A DNA stretch of 64,000 nucleotides from Cellulomonas terrae (GTDB taxonomy: Bacteria > Actinomycetota > Actinomycetes > Actinomycetales > Cellulomonadaceae), in NCBI RefSeq assembly GCF_007990265.1, contig NZ_BJWH01000002.1, positions 62,001 through 126,000 of the forward strand, in the 5' to 3' direction. Under the pieces are notes generated by a model. It did not search any database and was not told the DNA's origin. It saw only the letters and a program-made list of their open reading frames with translations. Shown piece after piece: positions 62,044-64,000 of the stretch; position 1 is the stretch's first letter; each line of letters begins with the position of its first letter. Position numbers and translations under genes: made by a program.

Positions 62044-62559
62044 TCAGGCGAGCACGCCGCCCCGGATCGAGATGGCGACGAGCTCCGCGCGGTCACCCGT
62101 GCCGAGCTTGCGGGAGATCCGGGCGAGGTGGCTCTTCACCGTCAGGGCGGACAGGCCGAGGTCCTCGCCGATGAGGCGGTTGGTCCGTCCGTCGGCGACG
62201 AGCTTCAGGACGCTGATCTCCCGTGCGGTCAGGTCCGGCAGGGGCGGCGGCGGTGCCGCAGCCACGGCGGCGCGCTGCAGGCTCGGCGCGGTCGAGCCGG
62301 CGACGACGCCGCGCAGCCCGCCCTGGAGCAGGACGCCGAGCTCGGGGCGGCTGGCGCGGCGCGTGAGCACGACGACGCGCGGGGCGCCGCGACGGCGCAG
62401 GTTGCGCACCAGGGGAGCACCGTCACCGTCGGCGACCTCGGTCACGACGACGCACATCTGCTGGGCGGACGGCGGCGGCGTGCGCGAGCCGGGCACGGCG
62501 GGCCTGAGCTCGGGCCGTCGGGCCGGGGCCAGGTCGCGTCGCAGAGGCTCGATGGTCAC
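62044..62559 (-). CDS. LuxR-type DNA-binding regulator
   Basis: 171 aa. The C-terminal GerE/LuxR helix-turn-helix is clear: LTAREISVLKLVADGRTNRL and IGEDLGLSALTVKSHLARIS, then RKLGTGDRAELVAI. The N-terminal ~100 residues have a short Rossmann-like stretch (CVVVTEVADGDGAPLVRNLR, VVVLTRRASRPELGVLLQGG, LRGVVAGS) that resembles a reduced receiver domain without a clear phosphorylation Asp. GTG 62559 is my best start; its upstream open frame runs into the DUF3000 gene. Targets unknown. With no sensor kinase beside it, phosphorylation-independent action is likely. Confidence 0.82.
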   Translation of the reverse strand: MTIEPLRRDLAPARRPELRPAVPGSRTPPPSAQQMCVVVTEVADGDGAPLVRNLRRRGAPRVVVLTRRASRPELGVLLQGGLRGVVAGSTAPSLQRAAVAAAPPPPLPDLTAREISVLKLVADGRTNRLIGEDLGLSALTVKSHLARISRKLGTGDRAELVAISIRGGVLA

Positions 62560-62630
62560 GTGCCAGTCATCGGCATCGTGACCCGTTGACTTGAGCCGGT
62601 TCCTGTGAGCGGGCCCCCCCGAGCCTGTGA

Positions 62631-63215
62631 TCAGCGCCGTGGCCCGAAGGCGATGACGCCGTCGGGCAGTGGTTCGAGGCCTGCGGCGGTGCACAACAGC
62701 GTGCCCCAGGCTTGGAGGTGACGACCCAGGTCCTCGTCCGACGCGGTCCACGAGGCGCGGATCTCCAGCTCGGTCTGCTCGGAGCGCCGCTCCAGAGCAC
62801 CGAAGCTCTGCGACAGCACCCGGGTGACGGTGCCACCCGCGGCGTGCGTGTCGAGCCCCGACTCCTCGAGCGCGTCGGTGAACCACGTCCACGCCACCTC
62901 CGCGAGCAGAGGATCGGCGCCGACCTCGGCCTCGAGGGTCGCCCGCACCAGCGTGACCAGCCGGAACCGACCGTCCCACGCCTCCTGGCCCGCGGGGTCG
63001 TACAGGACGACGAACCGACCGGACGCGAGCTCGGCGGCGGCGACCGACCGACGGGCCGTCCACACCTCGGCGGTGAGCGCAGCGGAGAAGGGGGCGATGC
63101 GGGACGGGCCGGGCACCTCGTCGAGGACCACCTCGGGGCGGACGGTCACCCGGCGCAGCGAGCGCAGCGCATTGACGAACTCGACGGGGACGTCCTCCGG
63201 ACCAGCGGGTGTCAC
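62631..63215 (-). CDS. DUF3000 family protein
   Basis: 194 aa, actinobacteria-specific (Rv2680 type). VEFVNALRSLRRVTVRPEV is the family N-terminus, followed by ELASGRFVVLYDPAGQEAWD, AWTWFTDALEESGLD and GGTVTRVLSQSFGALERRSE. No signal peptide or membrane helix. GTG 63215 lies 7 nt after TACGCT (63223-63228, minus). It is near RNase D as in mycobacteria. Function unknown. Confidence 0.9.
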   Translation of the reverse strand: MTPAGPEDVPVEFVNALRSLRRVTVRPEVVLDEVPGPSRIAPFSAALTAEVWTARRSVAAAELASGRFVVLYDPAGQEAWDGRFRLVTLVRATLEAEVGADPLLAEVAWTWFTDALEESGLDTHAAGGTVTRVLSQSFGALERRSEQTELEIRASWTASDEDLGRHLQAWGTLLCTAAGLEPLPDGVIAFGPRR

Positions 63216-63222
63216 GCTGTGG

Positions 63223-63228
63223 AGCGTA
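63223..63228 (-). promoter_or_regulatory. Probable -10 TACGCT of the DUF3000 gene
   Basis: On the minus strand it is followed by 7 nt and the GTG at 63215, consistent with a leaderless mRNA. Confidence 0.5.
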
Positions 63229-63328
63229 CGGCGGAGGGACTCTGTACGCGTGTCCGGCACGCCGCCCGCGCGGCCTGATCCCGCGGCCGGGCGCACCGCG
63301 GGACGTCGTCGGGTGGACCGGAGCGCGC

Positions 63329-63538
63329 TCAGCAGCATCGCGCACCGGGGTGAGCGTCCTGCTCGGCGTGGCGCGCGCGCCAGTACGCCGCCTCCGAACC
63401 GGGGTCGGTGCCGGGGTGCACCCGCGCGACGTGCGCGGCGTAGCGGGCGTAGTCGTGGTCGCCGAGGAGCGTCGTCGTGTACCAGTGCACGGCACGGCCC
63501 GCCCGGACCAGCGCGCGCAGGGCTCGACGCGTCCTCAC
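63329..63538 (-). CDS. YbdD/YjiX family small protein
   Basis: 69 aa. The family signature is nearly complete: VHWYTTTLLGDHDYARYAAH, VARVHPGTDPGSEAAYWRAR and HAEQDAHPGARCC at the C-terminus. These proteins are always found just after CstA/BtsT-type transporters and are needed with them in enteric bacteria. GTG 63538 overlaps the CstA stop (GTGA), confirming the pair. Role probably in transporter assembly or regulation. Confidence 0.92.
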   Translation of the reverse strand: MRTRRALRALVRAGRAVHWYTTTLLGDHDYARYAAHVARVHPGTDPGSEAAYWRARHAEQDAHPGARCC

Positions 63539-64000
63539 GATCCCGCTCCCGTCGTGGCGTGCTCTCGCTCGCGTGCGTCCCAGAGGGCCTGGACCTCGCG
63601 CTCGGCGGCCGTCGGGACCATGCCGCGCGGCGCGAACATGCGGGACGGCTCGTCCGGCTCCTCGGTGGTCGGCAGGCCGCCGGCACGCACGGACAGCACC
63701 ATCACGACGACGCCGACCGCCACGACCACCAGCACCAGGACGGCGAAGATGATCGACAGCGTCCCCTGGATCGCGGTGTTGCGGATCACCGCGTCGATCG
63801 CCTCGGGGCTCGTCGCGACGCCGAACGTCTCCTCGCCCGCGGCCCTGGCGTCCTGGAACGCCCGGTGCTGCGCCCAGTACCCGATGCGCGGCTCGCTGGA
63901 GAAGATCTTCTGGTACGACGCGGTCATCGTCACGGCCAGGTCCCAGACGAGGGGCACGGCGGGGATCCACACCCAGCGGTAGAGCCTCTTCTTCACGACG
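63535..64000 (-). CDS. cstA: Carbon starvation protein CstA family transporter, C-terminal part, cut by window edge
   Basis: The last ~154 residues of a polytopic permease for pyruvate or peptides; the frame is open to the right edge. VPLVWDLAVTMTASYQKIFS followed by EPRIGYWAQHR is a hallmark of the CstA C-terminus, followed by a membrane helix (LSIIFAVLVLVVVAVGVVVM) and a hydrophilic tail. The stop overlaps the YbdD start. An in-frame GTG at 63996 is not a plausible start because conserved CstA sequence begins at once. Pyruvate uptake would fit a cell that also makes pyruvate formate-lyase. Confidence 0.9.
   Translation of the reverse strand, partial: VVKKRLYRWVWIPAVPLVWDLAVTMTASYQKIFSSEPRIGYWAQHRAFQDARAAGEETFGVATSPEAIDAVIRNTAIQGTLSIIFAVLVLVVVAVGVVVMVLSVRAGGLPTTEEPDEPSRMFAPRGMVPTAAEREVQALWDAREREHATTGAGS

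Overview
The window is very GC-rich, uses many GTG starts, and carries gene families largely confined to Actinomycetota: SepH, DUF3000, DUF3093, DUF3159, DUF3710, DUF4192, DUF4193, class II DAHP synthase, GuaB1 and a pyrophosphate-type phosphofructokinase. Together with pyruvate formate-lyase this points to a facultatively anaerobic member of the Micrococcales, most like Cellulomonas. That assignment is inference from gene content. There is no sign of plasmid, phage, insertion sequence, CRISPR, rRNA or tRNA. The window is dense chromosomal core, and no gene-free gap exceeds about 230 bp.

Layout. 1-6.2 kb: partial acyl-CoA synthetase, ROK glucokinase, membrane protein, acylglycerolphosphate acyltransferase, PPi-type phosphofructokinase and class II DAHP synthase. 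6.2-11.7 kb: PASTA Ser/Thr kinase, LysM lytic transglycosylase, an Rv2175c-like DNA-binding protein, polyprenyl synthetase and a lipoprotein; this resembles the mycobacterial aroG-pknL-Rv2175c-idsA2 cluster. 11.8-17.4 kb: DUF4192, universal stress protein, principal sigma factor with a strong terminator, a small ArsR-controlled cassette behind a 35-bp palindrome, a PH-domain protein and a zinc-ribbon protein. 17.5-26.9 kb: topoisomerase IV (parE, parC) flanking a double-GNAT protein and a YhhN protein, then a GNAT/acyl-CoA-synthetase-like fusion.

26.9-40.4 kb: DUF5998-phosphodiesterase-thymidine kinase operon, SepH, TRIC channel, inositol monophosphatase, DUF4193, DUF3093, dUTPase, DUF3710, OB-fold protein, DUF3159, two TrkA/RCK proteins, a KimA-like permease and an RNA methyltransferase. 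As I recall it, gene order from the sigma factor to DUF3000 broadly parallels Rv2703-Rv2680 of Mycobacterium tuberculosis, with insertions. 40.5-47.7 kb: aconitase, three small membrane-anchored proteins of unknown function, a polytopic membrane protein and an arginase-like protein. 47.7-51.9 kb: a minus-strand run headed by guaB1 (GMP reductase-type) through an amidotransferase, CoA-type Nudix hydrolase, a kinase and DUF1801. 52-57.2 kb: dxs, then pflB-pflA behind a DosR/DevR-like box. 57.2-64 kb: beta-oxidation FadB/FadA pair, RNase D, LuxR-type regulator, DUF3000, YbdD and the C-terminal part of CstA.

Functional themes are glycolysis and anaerobic pyruvate use (glk, PPi-type PFK, pfl, CstA), potassium homeostasis (KimA-like permease plus two RCK proteins), nucleotide hygiene (dut, tdk, Nudix, guaB1), envelope and division (PASTA kinase, LysM-SLT, SepH) and DNA topology (topoisomerase IV). 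A striking feature is the number of genes whose start codon lies 6-8 nt after a TANNNT hexamer, which suggests widespread leaderless transcription.
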